From the NCBI GenBank assembly GCA_026874595.1, contig CM049306.1, positions 10,497,019-10,561,018 of the forward strand: a stretch of 64,000 bases of DNA, given 5' to 3'. Origin of the DNA: Sipunculus nudus (Eukaryota; Annelida; Sipuncula; Golfingiida; Sipunculidae). Each line of letters opens with the position of its first letter. Position 1 is the stretch's first letter. The translations under genes and the position numbers were made by a program. The notes beneath the pieces were generated by a model. The model did no database searches. It saw only the letters and a program-made list of their open reading frames with translations, and had not been told where the DNA came from. Below are positions 26,526-37,859 of the stretch, in pieces.

Positions 26526-27431
26526 AACCCCTGTTACACAAGAGGCGGATTGAGCCGGAATGCCGTCGGAATGGAAGATCTTTGTATCTTCCTGGACATG
26601 CGAGTGCGTTCTAAGAATTCTGAGTGCATTCCAAATATTCGGGCCCATTTTTGTGGCCGGCCCGAATGTTTTGCTCGTGCTCTACACATTCGAGGTGCAT
26701 TCGAACTGGAGAAATATCGAACGGCATTCGAAGTGTATTCTAACTTCATAATGACCGCATTCTCAATATTCTTACGGCATTCCAACATCGTTCGAAACAT
26801 GCTGATAGCATCTGGGGGAGAATCGAAACGGCACCCACTTCAAATCCTGCCAGAATGGCCCGAATGATCCTTGAATTAGCCAGAATGCAACTCGAATGCA
26901 TCTCGATTGCTTCCGTAATCTGTTTCGATAGAAAAAGAATTAAGCTTGAATGCACTTCCAATGCCATTAGAATCTTTTTGTATTCGAGCTGCATTCTGTT
27001 TGATTTCTTGAACGTCCGAGCCATAATCGACGGCACTTCCTGGAGCGTTCTGACTACGTTCGAGGTGAATTCGTACAGAATTCGAGGCACCTTTCGACCA
27101 GTCTTATTCGGCCAGCAATCGTACCGCACTCGGACGGTGTTCGAGGCGTTTTCTCGATATTCTGGCTGAATTCCTACAGCATTCTCAATAATCCTACTGT
27201 ATTCCAACTACATTCGAACTGATTCGAGAGCTAATTCACCCGGAATGTCCAAGAATCTTTCGAGACGGGTTCGAAGCGCATTCTTGGTATTCTAACGGCG
27301 TTCTTCTAAAGCTGTAAGAATTTAGGTCAAATTGAAATTCCCTCTCGAATGTGGCGCGATTTTTTTTAAATTCTTCATTCGGGCTTTTTCTGCTAGATTC
27401 TTGAAGATTCCGAATAAGTGTGACTGGGATA
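26526..27431. mobile_element. Harbinger-like MITE with TTA target duplication, nested in the repeat
   Basis: The host repeat reads CTAGxxxAGCxGTTACGATTTGTG at 42370 and 53095. Here the GTTA is followed by 906 extra bases and the repeat resumes at TTACGATTTGTG, so TTA (26523-26525 and 27432-27434) is duplicated. The ends are imperfect inverted repeats: AACCCCTGTTACAC and, from the right end inverted, TATCCCAGTCACAC. A 3-bp TTA duplication is typical of PIF/Harbinger elements. No transposase is recognised. The interior is extremely rich in ATTC/GAAT. Confidence 0.7.
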
Positions 27432-27559
27432 TTACGATTTGTGCCTTGCTAACGGAACTCCAGACGGCCGGACATCCGGAGAGACGACGGACAAGCGCCA
27501 TTCCTATACCTAAGTTGACTTTCAGTCAGCTGTTTAAAAAATTAAATGTGAAAACATGA

Positions 27560-28489
27560 CTATATGAATGATAAGGGGATTCTAGCGGAGGTTTGTAGGC
27601 TTCGACCACAGAATCTAGTGTGATAATGAAATCCATAGCAGTTTAAAGATGTACTGGTAACATGATTTCATGTTTCATCCTGACTGAAGATCGCCCGAAA
27701 TATAGTTACGTTGTAAGGGCTCCTTCATGAGCATTTTTTTTTCAAACAACCAATAAATTGCCCGAACTATTATAAGCTTAATTTTGAAAGGAAATTATAT
27801 TAATGCAAAGACATCAACATACCTGTAAACCTAGCAAACGTGTGGACGTGAATCAAATGGCTATCGATCGTGTGTGCGGTCTAAGCTCAGCGGAGGCACG
27901 GGAACTTATGTGGAGAAAAAAACCCAATTCCGTATTATGTATATGTATGTATATATATATATATAAATATATCCTGAGTTTCGTTATGATATGTGTGCAC
28001 TGATGCATTACTTGCTCATCAGGTTTCATACAGGCACACATGGTTCACGGCGGTTCCCTGAAAAAAAAGGAAGCTGGGCCTTCTAAGGTTGACTGAATAC
28101 GGTATCATCTTGTTTCCATGCCGATCTTGTTCGAGATTACTAACGCACAGAGAAGCGACACTTGGTATGTGATTAAGTTTTAAATAACCAAATGTAAGTA
28201 AACTTAATATAATTCCCTACGTATTTTGTATTTGTGCTATGTGTTGGAGAAAGGTAACCAGGAAGTGGTATTTACGCGTGAACGTCAGCCGTGCTCAGGT
28301 AAGGACACAAACGAAGTAATGTCTGTCCGTGTTTCTGATTCCGACTGTATTTCAGGTTTCGAAGCAGGGAGTCCACTCCTCAGGTTAATGTATGCGAGGT
28401 CACGTGTCAACACGACTGATAAGTTGGGGGCGGGGCATACATAGATAATACACACACACATACACACACACACATATATATATATCTAA
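27560..28489. other. No gene recognised
   Basis: Short frames only (up to 72 codons). A (CA)n/(TA)n patch lies at 28450-28487. Confidence 0.4.
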
Positions 28490-28765
28490 ATGTTAAGAAC
28501 GTTGGAGCATCGTGTTATTACTCCGAGTTTCACGGAGTTGCCGGTATATCGGCACCCGGGTATCATCAGATAACTGACTTTCGTGGGGATTCCATCTGTT
28601 ACTGTCTCAAAATTCCGACACTTGAAACAACCGAACCGTGCAAAGAGAAAGTAAAAGTATCTACTGGGTCCCCCACGACCGTAAGTTATCTGATGATGGC
28701 CCGGGTGCCGAGTGAAACTCGAAGTAATAACATGATGCTCCAACGTGCTTAACATTTATCTCATC
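28488..28765. mobile_element. Inverted-repeat element (foldback or MITE)
   Basis: Left arm 28490-28595 (TAAATGTTAAGAACGTTGG, GCACCCGGGTATCATCAGAT) is the imperfect inverse of the right arm 28672-28763. The loop is about 75 bp. The left arm carries a 14-bp extra GGAGTTGCCGGTAT. Microsatellites lie on both sides. Confidence 0.75.
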
Positions 28766-28807
28766 TGCCCTATCTCAGCTGTAACGAGCACTAAACTGCA
28801 AACAATG

Positions 28808-28957
<150 letters not shown>

Positions 28958-28999
28958 CTGAGTATGTTATTATGGAGATGATATGCGAGCCTCTGTTAT

Positions 29000-30690
29000 T
29001 TTGCTGATTTGTGTTGTCTTGGTGTGCAGCTATATTCAAGTTTCTGTATCCAGAGGGAGTAACTACAAGTGACCCATGGGTTATGACGCTAAAAAGCCGC
29101 CTGCAGTAGACTTGTTTCTTCATATTCCCATGCTTACAGGTAAGTAGTGTTGGTGCACGCTACGATCGTATTTTCTGGCAAAGGAAGCTTTGTTATCATT
29201 TGTCATCACTGCTTATGTCAAGGCGGCTGTTAGCAGTTAGTTTGTCTCTTTTTGAACCGAGATAAAAAGTCATTTTCTTGTTGCCGATATTTAACAGTTC
29301 AGTTCTTTATAAGTTACTCACTACTATATAAATATATATATATATATACAGTAAATCCTAAACCCTTGCAGTGTAAGCAAAGTGCTTATGCAGATACATC
29401 TAACATTTAGGTCACATTCCCTCAGCTAACAAGCATGTTCTTATGACATTTTAGGGAACCATTCCGAACTTTTGGTCAAGTTTTATACCTAATTTGCTAA
29501 TATCGTCTTACACTGATGTATTTGAGAGATATATATACGCCTGGTTAAAGCACTATAATTGATGATTCAAGGCAAACTATATGATTGCTTGGTTACTAAC
29601 ATGTTACTAGGAAGTATTACTGTGATATGACAAATGTTAGTCAATCTCAAAATAACTGTTAAATTTGCCAAATATGAAAACAAGTTTTACATGGCACTAC
29701 TGGCGTTACCACTGGAGACAAGTAATTATTAGCACTCATATGGAGAGTGTGATACGAACGATGAAATAACAACATCACTATATAAGTAACATTCCTTTAA
29801 TATTAGTACAGTAATATAAACATGTATATTCCTATATGTAAGCTATTCAGAGACTTAACCCAAAAACACGAAAAATATGGAATACGTTACACCCGTCCTT
29901 GTTGGTTCCGAAAGACCCTCTAATAAATGCGTTAACATCATACAAAGTACATGTATATGTTGTAGTTTCCTTATAATAGAAGGTTTCTGATGTTGTACCT
30001 CTCAGTCGTAGAAAGTGTCTGACAACACTGACTCTGTGTTACTCCTGCGGTGAAAGAAACACACACGTGCACCACGAGGAATCTGCTCAAATTAGCGTCG
30101 GTCACCTTTGGCTCTGTTGCATAAGTCTACAGATTAAGCCCATTGACCCAATTACTTTGCCAATAGTTTAATATGCTGAGCTGTGTTGTAACGGCATTTT
30201 ATTAAATAAAAAGCATGATAATAGGAGCATGAGTGGAAGCGGTCATGTAAAAAGATTGAAAAGTTGTTTGAAGCCTTATTAAGAGATGATTAAAGCATAA
30301 TTAGGTGGTACGGCGGTCAAAGCAAGGGAACCAATTAGTGGGAAGTTAGCTTGGAAAGGTGACAGAAAGTGGGTGGCCGGGGGGGGGGGGGGGGGTTGAT
30401 AGGCCCAATGACGTTTGTTGTATCGCTCATCCGGTGAATACATTGTGTCAAGCGCCTGTGGATGAAGCTATGTAATGCTTAAAGAAGAAAACCTTAAATA
30501 ATTATCATTTCAAGGAAATCTCAGTCAAGCATTTCAGTAAAATTTGTGGACACAGAAATTATAACAGCATCATCTTTTCGTAACCATGCCGTTAGAAACC
30601 TCAGTCTTGATGGGCAGACAATTAAGTAAATAATATATATGTGTGCTTTCTTTATGCTTTCTAGAATCCATTGTTATGTGTCGGTATATG
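29000..30690. other. No gene recognised; repeat 5' end at about 29070
   Basis: GTGACCCATGGGTTATGACGC at 29070 matches the 5' end of the dispersed family but is not followed by its body. A G-run lies at 30380-30395. No coding motif seen. Confidence 0.4.
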
Positions 30691-30699
30691 TGGCATAGA

Positions 30700-31290
30700 G
30701 TTTAGTAAACAGTATAGTATCCAGCAAGTTAGACAACTTCAATAGTCTGCTGTATGGTGTTCCCCCATATCATTTGGTTGAAGCTTTAAATTGTGCTGCA
30801 ACAATTGCGGATATAAAGTGAATAGTAGGGAACATATTACAGATAAAATGGTAAGTTAATATTGGTTTCCTATATATGACAGGCTGAAATATAAGATGCA
30901 TGTTCCAAGACAGATCTGACGGTGTATGCAAAGTTTTTTATTGGTAGTGCCAAAATGCCTATTAAAGAATTATGGGAATCAAACATTTTGCCACTGTGGA
31001 CCTGTGCTTCGGAACGGGTTATATTACTATTACCTCAGGATATAAGATCACAGCCAGCCATGGCTGTTTTTAAAAGAATGTTAAGAGAGCTTATAGTTTG
31101 TAATAGCTATATGTAATTATATTTAATGTTCTTAAGTCTTAATGTATTTTAAAGCATGTGTGCATCGTTATTTTAATAATATATGTCATGTATTAATATG
31201 AATTTTATTGTTAAGCGCCATGAGCAACTGTTAATTATTATTTCGCTAAATAAATGTATATTATTGTTATGTTATTATGATAAATGTGAA
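30700..31290 (+). mobile_element. 3' end of a CR1/L2-type LINE, decayed
   Basis: At 30729 the frame reads LDNFNSLLYGVPPYHLVEAL, the C-terminal reverse-transcriptase signature LDYCNSLLYG of CR1/L2/Jockey elements. Near 31040 LPQDIRSQPAMAVFKRMLRE matches the usual last stretch (LP..IR....FK..L). The 3' tail has TTAAGCGCCATGAGCA, CTAAATAAATGTATATTATTG and then simple ATTATTG repeats, the typical LINE end. The part between is deleted or frameshifted. Confidence 0.75.
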
Positions 31291-31527
31291 AATATAGTAT
31301 ATACTCCCCCTTAGGTCACACTTGGTATGGTTACAGACACTTCAAGACCAAACTCTGACATTTCCTACCATGGCCACAGAGGAGTTGCCCGACAACGGTT
31401 GAGTTCCACCGTCAACTACTATATACATCGATCTATCTCGTTATGTATATACAATTAAAGAGATTTCATGGCTATAATGCTTCAAATTTCAAGTCAGGCA
31501 TCTTTTTTCTAATTTTCTGAAAAACAG

Positions 31528-31730
31528 ACTCTGAAATGGCTGGTCATGACCTAGACTGCCTGACGGTAGGAGGTCGCGTGTTCGACCCGCTTCACGATGT
31601 CACGTGGTCTCAGGAGGCGTTGAGTGTCGCAGACCTCTGGCAGCGTTACCAGTCACGTGTACCGTTCATAGTGAGAGTGTGTCAAGGGTACTCGTCCGAA
31701 CAAACACAGGAATCTCATTCTAGAGACGAG
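31528..31730 (+). CDS. GAREM: GAREM-like exon 1 (first coding exon)
   Basis: An acceptor-like tttctgaaaaacag precedes 31528, and the ATG is at 31536. The exon codes 65 residues ending SHSRDE, with donor GAG|gtactc. Reading on past the donor gives a plausible but wrong tail to a stop at 31790: joining to the exon at 32084 restores the CABIT pattern, SRDE followed by VVRVTSCC. Confidence 0.75.
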
Positions 31731-34700
31731 GTACTCCTTAAAGTTCAAAATCTTAATCTCACAGAGGAGATTCGAAAAATAGTTAATTAAATTGTCTGTA
31801 ATTATCTTGTTACATTAATTTATACCTGATAATGAATTAAATACTTGTTGCTATTTAAAAGGCATTGAATAACTTATACGAAAATCTATTTTCTTTAACG
31901 TTTAATGGTTATATCCTTAAAGAAATTCATACTATTGTTAAATTCTCATATTTGTGTATATCATATGATCTATTCAATAGGGATAGTTCTCCACTTAAAA
32001 AGGTTTCCATGCACGTGTTACAGGTATGCTTCTCCGATATTATTTTTGTTTATATTTTTGACTGATGGAGAATCTTTTTTTAGGTTGTTAGGGTAACCTC
32101 TTGTTGCAGCCAAGGAAGGGCTGTGATAAATGACCTGTCGTCTGGCAGGGGCTGTTTCAGCATTCCTTACGACCATCCTGTGAGAGTCCAGGTTATTGAT
32201 CAGTTGGGTATCGGTACGTACGCCACTGTTCACACAACAGTGCAATTTCAACACCTGTGTCCCAAAGAATGCAGAATTTATATTTTATTTGCGATAATCA
32301 AATAGGTGGCGACACTGATAGCACGATGCGGAACCGAATGAAAATAAAACTTAAAAGGCTTATTCGACCGAGACAGTTTTTTGGCGAAGAACTTTTGTGA
32401 GTTCACCCCACATGTGTATATAGTGACAGAAAGTAGGTCCACTGAACTGAAGCGCCGATGATGCGAATTAAGAATCGTGATCAGCTTACATTTGTTTTTG
32501 TAAAAATAACACATTATCAAGGGGACAAATAAAAAAAGTGTTAGTGAATTCTATATGCCATGCTTTAAGATCACGTGGTTTTATGTGCTCAGAAAAGTCC
32601 CATAGAAGTAATTGTTAACCTGACACATGCGTTTCATAGACCTTTATGACCATTCTTGTTAAAGTTTTAAGGGGTAATGGAGAACCAAGATGCTGTTTAT
32701 AAGTACGTTCGAGATTAAATATTTTAAGCAATAACATACACTTTTCTATCAGATTTAAAATGGATATTGTAAGTAAATGTGTAACATAGAGGGCCTAATC
32801 ACCTATAAAGCATGTTGAATTTACACTAAAAATAACTACTAATTTTGTACCTGTCAAAATATTGCCCTGAAACCGTTTGCTTGCCCCTGTTAACGAGTGT
32901 TAAAAACAGTTATCACAGGTGTCAACATAAACACAGCGCCTGCATATCGCCCGGGCCATAATAGGTGTCAGTCAGAAGATCCCCTGACTGACCTAGCCTA
33001 AAAATGTAACACATGTTGCCGCCTTCTAAAACATCTCGTGTTGCGGCCCTCCGGTCACGCGGCCTTCTTATGGTAAAAAGACACAGGTCGACTGTGTTTA
33101 CCGACACGCAGAGCCATAACAAAGTGTCAAAAGGTCGTTTGCGAGGTACTGAGACTGTGCGTTTGGATGGTTTTGCTTGGGAAACCTTTTTAATAGTGCC
33201 TAGACCCTGATAAATTTACATTTAAACAATAACTAACAGGCATCGTGCGATATCAAAGCGGATAAAGCTTCATGATATGTTCAATCGAAGTTACTTGGTA
33301 GCAAAAACGTTAAAGGTACTTTTATTGGTAAAGATTCCCATGGCATTAGTGGCAAAATGCCTAGACCCACATGATATTCATTTGGACCATAACTTACAGG
33401 CAGGAATCTTTATACTACGAACGCATAGAAACGAACGTTGTAAGTTGACTACATTAACCTCAAAATTTTATTTACAGTCGACCAGGAAGCTCTGTCGGTG
33501 GGCGAGATTGCGCTGAAACACAAGCTGCCAGTGACAGTCCAGACGGTCGGGGCACTCTCATCCAAAGTGTTCGGTGACACCCGTGTGCACAAGGTCCATC
33601 GTTTTAGAGTTGAGGACGTTCATACTGAGGAACGGTATCTCGTGGGAAATACTTTATGTAAAGGTTAGATGTAATTAAGCATACGGTCGACCTTATTTAC
33701 TCTTTTTAACGTTCACATCCAATCCATTCGTGTATCCTCCTAAAAATCGAATCCTTATAATCTTAACGGTCCTTACATACATATCAGACCCCGCAACTGG
33801 AACAGCTGTTTCTAAATTAAAGGTTAAAAAAATTAAAGTAATATTTACAATTAACAGTCGCAAAAAACGGTTACTTGTGTATCGGTAAAACTTGTTCAGA
33901 TGATTAGTGGAAGTTAGGGAGTAAAGACGGACGAAAGCGGAAGGATATCGGCAGGGAATGAGGAAGGAAATCTTGCCTTTCTGAAACAACTTCTAATCAG
34001 GCGCCTTCCATAAATAGCAGACGTTATAGCTTCCCATATGTAGGTTACGCTTGTGCTCATGCGGCCGTTTGTCCTTCGCTGGTTGTGTTAATTCCACCTC
34101 TTGTCTGCCATTTCGTCCAGGTTGTATCAGCAGTGACGTGTGCAGTATCCCCTTCTACCTCCCCCTGACCCTGTGTCACGGCGAGGGACCTAAAGACCCT
34201 ACAGTGACCCTCCAAGACTGGCAGGCATTGAAGGACAAAATGGAAAGCCTCACGCAAAAGTTTAGTTATTTCTCATTCTACATGAACAAGGGTATGATCA
34301 TGTTTTTTTTAGCCAAGTCTTTGTTTTTAATGTTCTCGTTGACTTACAGAGAAGCACTCTTTAAAGCGGTTTTTAGCCCTGTTGGGAAAATGATAAAACC
34401 GAATAAAAAGTAAAAGAATTATAAACAAGTTTAGCGCATTCCTAACTGGTAAGGCAACATAAAGATTAATATAAGGACACATTCATAACTTAGAATAGAA
34501 CCCAATATTTAATCAGTCATGGACCATAATGACACGTTTATCGATTACGCAATTTTGATACTTAAATTCATGAATGTTATTATTGTTATTATTAATAATT
34601 TTATATATATTCTCTCACAGAATTGATGGCCTACGAAACTGAGGCAGGAGAGGATAGAGACGATGATTATGATCAGGTGGCGCCCCCTGAATCGCACAGC

Positions 34701-35231
34701 GGATACAGAGGGGTCGTCAAGGATGAGCAAACAAGCATGGAAAACCTGGGAGCCGGGACTCTCTCAAAAAGTATTATTAAAATGGTGACGGATCGCGTCC
34801 CTTTTGTGAACACCCCTGTTCCACGGCGGCGGCCGTCGTGTCCCCAGTATAAAGCTGCTCCTTTTGATGAAGATTATCAGGATGCGATATCATTGGATTC
34901 TGGACAGTGTGACCTTGGGAGACGAAGAAGTGACCCAGAGGCTTCCTCCGGCTCCCACCAGGAGTCGCCACCATTAAAATCACCACCACCCATTAAACCG
35001 AAACCTCAGGACCATATTCTGGAGGATACCATGTCAATATCCAATCTCGGCGACACCCTGCGCAAACTGAAGTTAGAAAAGTATGTGAAGGTGTTCGAGG
35101 ATTTGCAGATCAACATCGTATTGCTAAGCAACCTGACTGTCGACGACCTCATGGAGGTGGCGAAAATGAGTAACTTCGAAGCGCAAAAATTATTCTTATA
35201 TATTAATAAGCGGTATGCTCCGAACCCCTAA
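31536..35231 (+). CDS. GAREM: GAREM-like adaptor protein with CABIT and SAM domains (five coding exons)
   Basis: Five exons join in one frame: 31536-31730, 32084-32213, 33478-33663, 34121-34291 and 34621-35231 (TAA). Intron phases are 0, 1, 1, 1 and the product is about 430 aa. Residues 1 to about 190 look like a CABIT domain: an opening DVTWSQEALSV, then VPFIVRV, GCFSIPYDHPVRVQVID and LPVTVQTVG. A low-complexity tail has a proline-rich SH3-type stretch (SPPPIKPKP, near residue 350), and a C-terminal SAM domain follows (about 365-424, LRKLKLEKYVKVFEDLQ). CABIT plus C-terminal SAM is the GAREM architecture; vertebrate GAREM couples receptor tyrosine kinases to ERK through GRB2 and SHP2. The vertebrate protein is about twice as long, so this is a compact relative. 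The start ATG lies 8 bases after an acceptor-like cag (31525-31527), so an upstream non-coding exon is likely. An ATTAAA at 35421 is a possible poly(A) signal. Family assignment is from remembered motifs; orthology is uncertain. Confidence 0.8.
32084..32213 (+). CDS. GAREM: GAREM-like exon 2 (CABIT)
   Basis: The acceptor is aatctttttttag|GTT. The exon codes VVRVTSCCSQGRAVIND and FSIPYDHPVRVQVID. Two donors are possible, after 32207 (gtatcg) and after 32213 (gtacgt). Both leave phase 1, and the second fits the donor consensus better. Confidence 0.72.
33478..33663 (+). CDS. GAREM: GAREM-like exon 3 (CABIT)
   Basis: The acceptor ttttatttacag precedes 33478. The exon codes DQEALSVGEIALKHKLPVTV and ends near GNTLCK. 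Donors after 33657 (gtaaag) and after 33663 (gttaga) both keep phase 1, so the end is uncertain by two codons. Confidence 0.72.
34121..34291 (+). CDS. GAREM: GAREM-like exon 4
   Basis: The acceptor tttcgtccag precedes 34121 and the donor AAG G|gtatga follows 34291. The exon codes SIPFYLPLTLC, probably the last CABIT strands, and a helical stretch ending YFSFYMNK. The YMNK tetrapeptide fits the pYxN pattern bound by the GRB2 SH2 domain; whether it is used is inference. Confidence 0.72.
34621..35231 (+). CDS. GAREM: GAREM-like exon 5 (proline-rich tail and SAM domain)
   Basis: The acceptor tattctctcacag precedes 34621. The frame stays open for 202 codons to TAA at 35229-35231. In order it codes an acidic Tyr-containing stretch (EDRDDDYDQV), an Arg/Pro patch (VPRRRPSCP), a Ser-rich linker, SPPPIKPKP and a SAM domain, ending YAPNP. 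This is the exon that most clearly identifies the gene. Confidence 0.82.
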
Positions 35232-37855
35232 TGTGAATTAAGGTTTATGTTGTTCTGTTCTATACAAATATACTTTTGTAAGATCTAAATTTTAACATAA
35301 ACGAGGTGCTTGATACATGGTACACTTAATCTATAGTCACATTTATCGTACGGGTTGGGACGTGTCTTGTGTAATACGTGTTAGGGAATTTTGTCAAGAT
35401 AGACATAGAAATATTAATATATTAAACGTATAATAATGCTCATGAGACTTTTGTAAGTCATGTTTATCTCATTAAATAGTGTTTTCATCAGTGGTATTGG
35501 TCCTTACTTGGTTTCTAAAGTCAAATATTTATATGAATAGATATTTGGAATTATAAATTATTAGGGGTTGCACCTGGCATGAGATGTCAAATATTTAAAG
35601 AGTTCACTCCATTGTCTGCCCAAGTATCTGATTTTATCACAATGAAACAGCAACCAATCAGGTGATGCCACAAAGAATGAGAGTGCAAATATGTGTTAAA
35701 ATTGTATACAAATCAACTACCTCTTGTCGGAACCAGATTACGTAGAATCCAGAAATCTACGTTCCTCACGCAGTGGTTATGCAGTGCAGTCGTCCAAGAC
35801 ATCCCTTCGTGTAATCGCTGCTTTGTATGGCAATTTATCTGGACTAGAACACCAGAGTGCGCACAGAGCACAGAATTGTAACCAGACTATTGAAAGCGCG
35901 GTACATGTACTGCATTGTACATTGAGCCAAAATTTTGAACATGCGACACCCGCTCTCTTTTGTTTGCTTTCACCGGGACACAAGCTCTCATTGGTCTGAT
36001 TCTTGGCCCTATATGCCAGAATGGGTGTAAATATTGTGTAAAAAATTTAATCAGAATCAACTAACAAATGAAGTAAACAGATCACGTGGTATCCCCAAAC
36101 CCTTCAAGACACTATTCTGTAGTCTCTAAACACTGCTGATAAGTTAAATAAGCTGAAAACCAGAGATGATCAATGGTCACATAATTTTAAGAACAACCCA
36201 TCAGGCCAATCCTAATAAAAACACAAATAAGTAAAATTCCGTACAAAGAAATGAGACACCAAAAGTTACACCATAAGCCATTCATGAGAATTTTAATTAT
36301 TTAAATATTGTAAAAATGATACTACATGTATACAAGTACTGATCAACGGGTACACATATTGAAGCTCCTGAGCAGATAAAGTTAAAAAAAAAAAACGAAA
36401 CGCTAAGTTAAATCTGACCTTTGTAATAATTCGTCCCAATATGCTGGCTCGGAACACTAAACCATATCTATGTACATGCGAATTTTCATTCATTCATTCA
36501 GTTATCCTGCTTACAGTGTTTTGAAGTGGTGACAGTTTTTATGGACTTTGGACTTTTGAACTGATTTCTAATACAGAGGGTTTAGGCCCAAAAAAATGTT
36601 TGGTTCTCAGGCACTTTTTTTTTCAGAAATCAGTGCCCGAGGGCGATTTTTGTTTACCCTTTTTTGTATATTTCAATAAAAATGTAATATGATCAGGAAA
36701 AGCATGATAATAACAGAATTGTTTTGCAAAACAGGTAAAAGCACATCATAACAAAAGAAATCTGATCAAAATTGTATTATTTTATCTTCTTGAAAGAACT
36801 GTCAGGGCGGCTGAAGCTCAAAATTGGTAAGTTTCTATTGAAAATCAAAATTTTTTTTATGCGGGAGGTTAAATTGACGCGCGCGGTGCCTGAGAACCGT
36901 ACCTTTATATTTGGCCTAAGTCACGGGTAATAAAAATACCTTAGGGTTGCTTTGGCTCTATTGTTGGTCATCTCAGAACGTAAGATTATTCCTCTTCTAG
37001 TAGAAAAAACATACATACAACAGATACCAGGGCTAAAGACATTATTATATATGGTATCATAATATACTCGCACCAGGTATGGAGCAAAGGCCAATTAGTT
37101 CCTGAAATTACTCATATTTGATCCCTTGATGTCGCCGAGGGGGGCCAATCATGGTGTGATCATTGTGTTCCCGACAAAATCAGTCATGTGCAGCTTGCAA
37201 GTTCGATTCAAAAGTGCAGCACAATTCAAAATACCTGATGAAGTAAGTATTCTAGGAGCATTTAAAACATCTCCTTAAAGCAGACATTACAGAAGTGTGG
37301 GAGTTTTTTTTTATGATTTGTCTGACCGATTTTGGTGACCAGGTGTCCCTCTAATAATCCCTGTTCAACACTATCTCTGCATGGTAACTTCAAGATCTTT
37401 AGTTATAATTACATTATTTCGATATCACGGCCTGCCACCCAACCAATCCTGTACTGACAATAGATTCACTGCTTTCAGTTAATTCGATCTAAGTTTTGAA
37501 CCTGCAAAAGAGTCGAGAGTAACAACTTAATCTCCCAAACAAGCTGGGCTTTTTTAGAAAGAGCAACATCAGAAACATTGGACAAACCAGATATAGTATA
37601 ATCATAAGTGCTACACTTGTCAAATATGATCGTATTTAAAAATTGAGGATTTTTAATATTCACATGCAAGTTTGCGTTGACTGGCTTCTAGTTTTACTTC
37701 TCTGGTTTTAATTCTCATTTCTATGTGAATTGCCCTAATACTATGCCATGGTGGATTAGTGACGGTATAAAATTTAGATAATTTGTTTTTATTTAAACTT
37801 AAGAACTTTTTGCAATATGCAATTTAGGGCCGCTATTGCAAAAAATGTCCATGTT
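35232..37855. other. No gene recognised; probable 3' UTR then unannotated DNA
   Basis: The first about 200 bp are likely 3' UTR of the CABIT-SAM gene (ATTAAA at 35421). Frames at 35693-35999 overlap on both strands and show no domain. Confidence 0.4.
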
Positions 37856-37859
37856 TCCA

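Larger units (their letters stand above)
25598..27540 (+). mobile_element. Dispersed repeat of the GACCC.../...CAGCTG family, interrupted by a MITE
   Basis: It opens AGGGACCTATTGGTCTCGACGC, then CAATTTGTCTATAAGGATAG, as in the copies at 41024 and 59645. The 3' part (26390-26525 and 27432-27540) matches 42240-42480 and 52980-53210. It ends CTTTCAGTCAGCTG followed by TTTAAAAAATT. A 906-bp element sits inside it. Confidence 0.7.

Noticed and set aside
26534-27207. Overlapping 88- to 153-codon frames on both strands
   Set aside because: They arise from the ATTC/GAAT-rich MITE interior, which lacks stops by composition. No transposase motif.
31731-31790. Extension of the first CABIT-SAM exon to the stop at 31790
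   Set aside because: The donor GAG|gtactc and the phase-matched next exon give a better CABIT pattern.
34051-34120. ATG frame upstream of exon 4
   Set aside because: It precedes a good acceptor (tttcgtccag) and codes nothing CABIT-like.
35693-35999. Overlapping plus and minus frames downstream of the CABIT-SAM gene
   Set aside because: No motif or splice support, and they lie after the probable poly(A) site.
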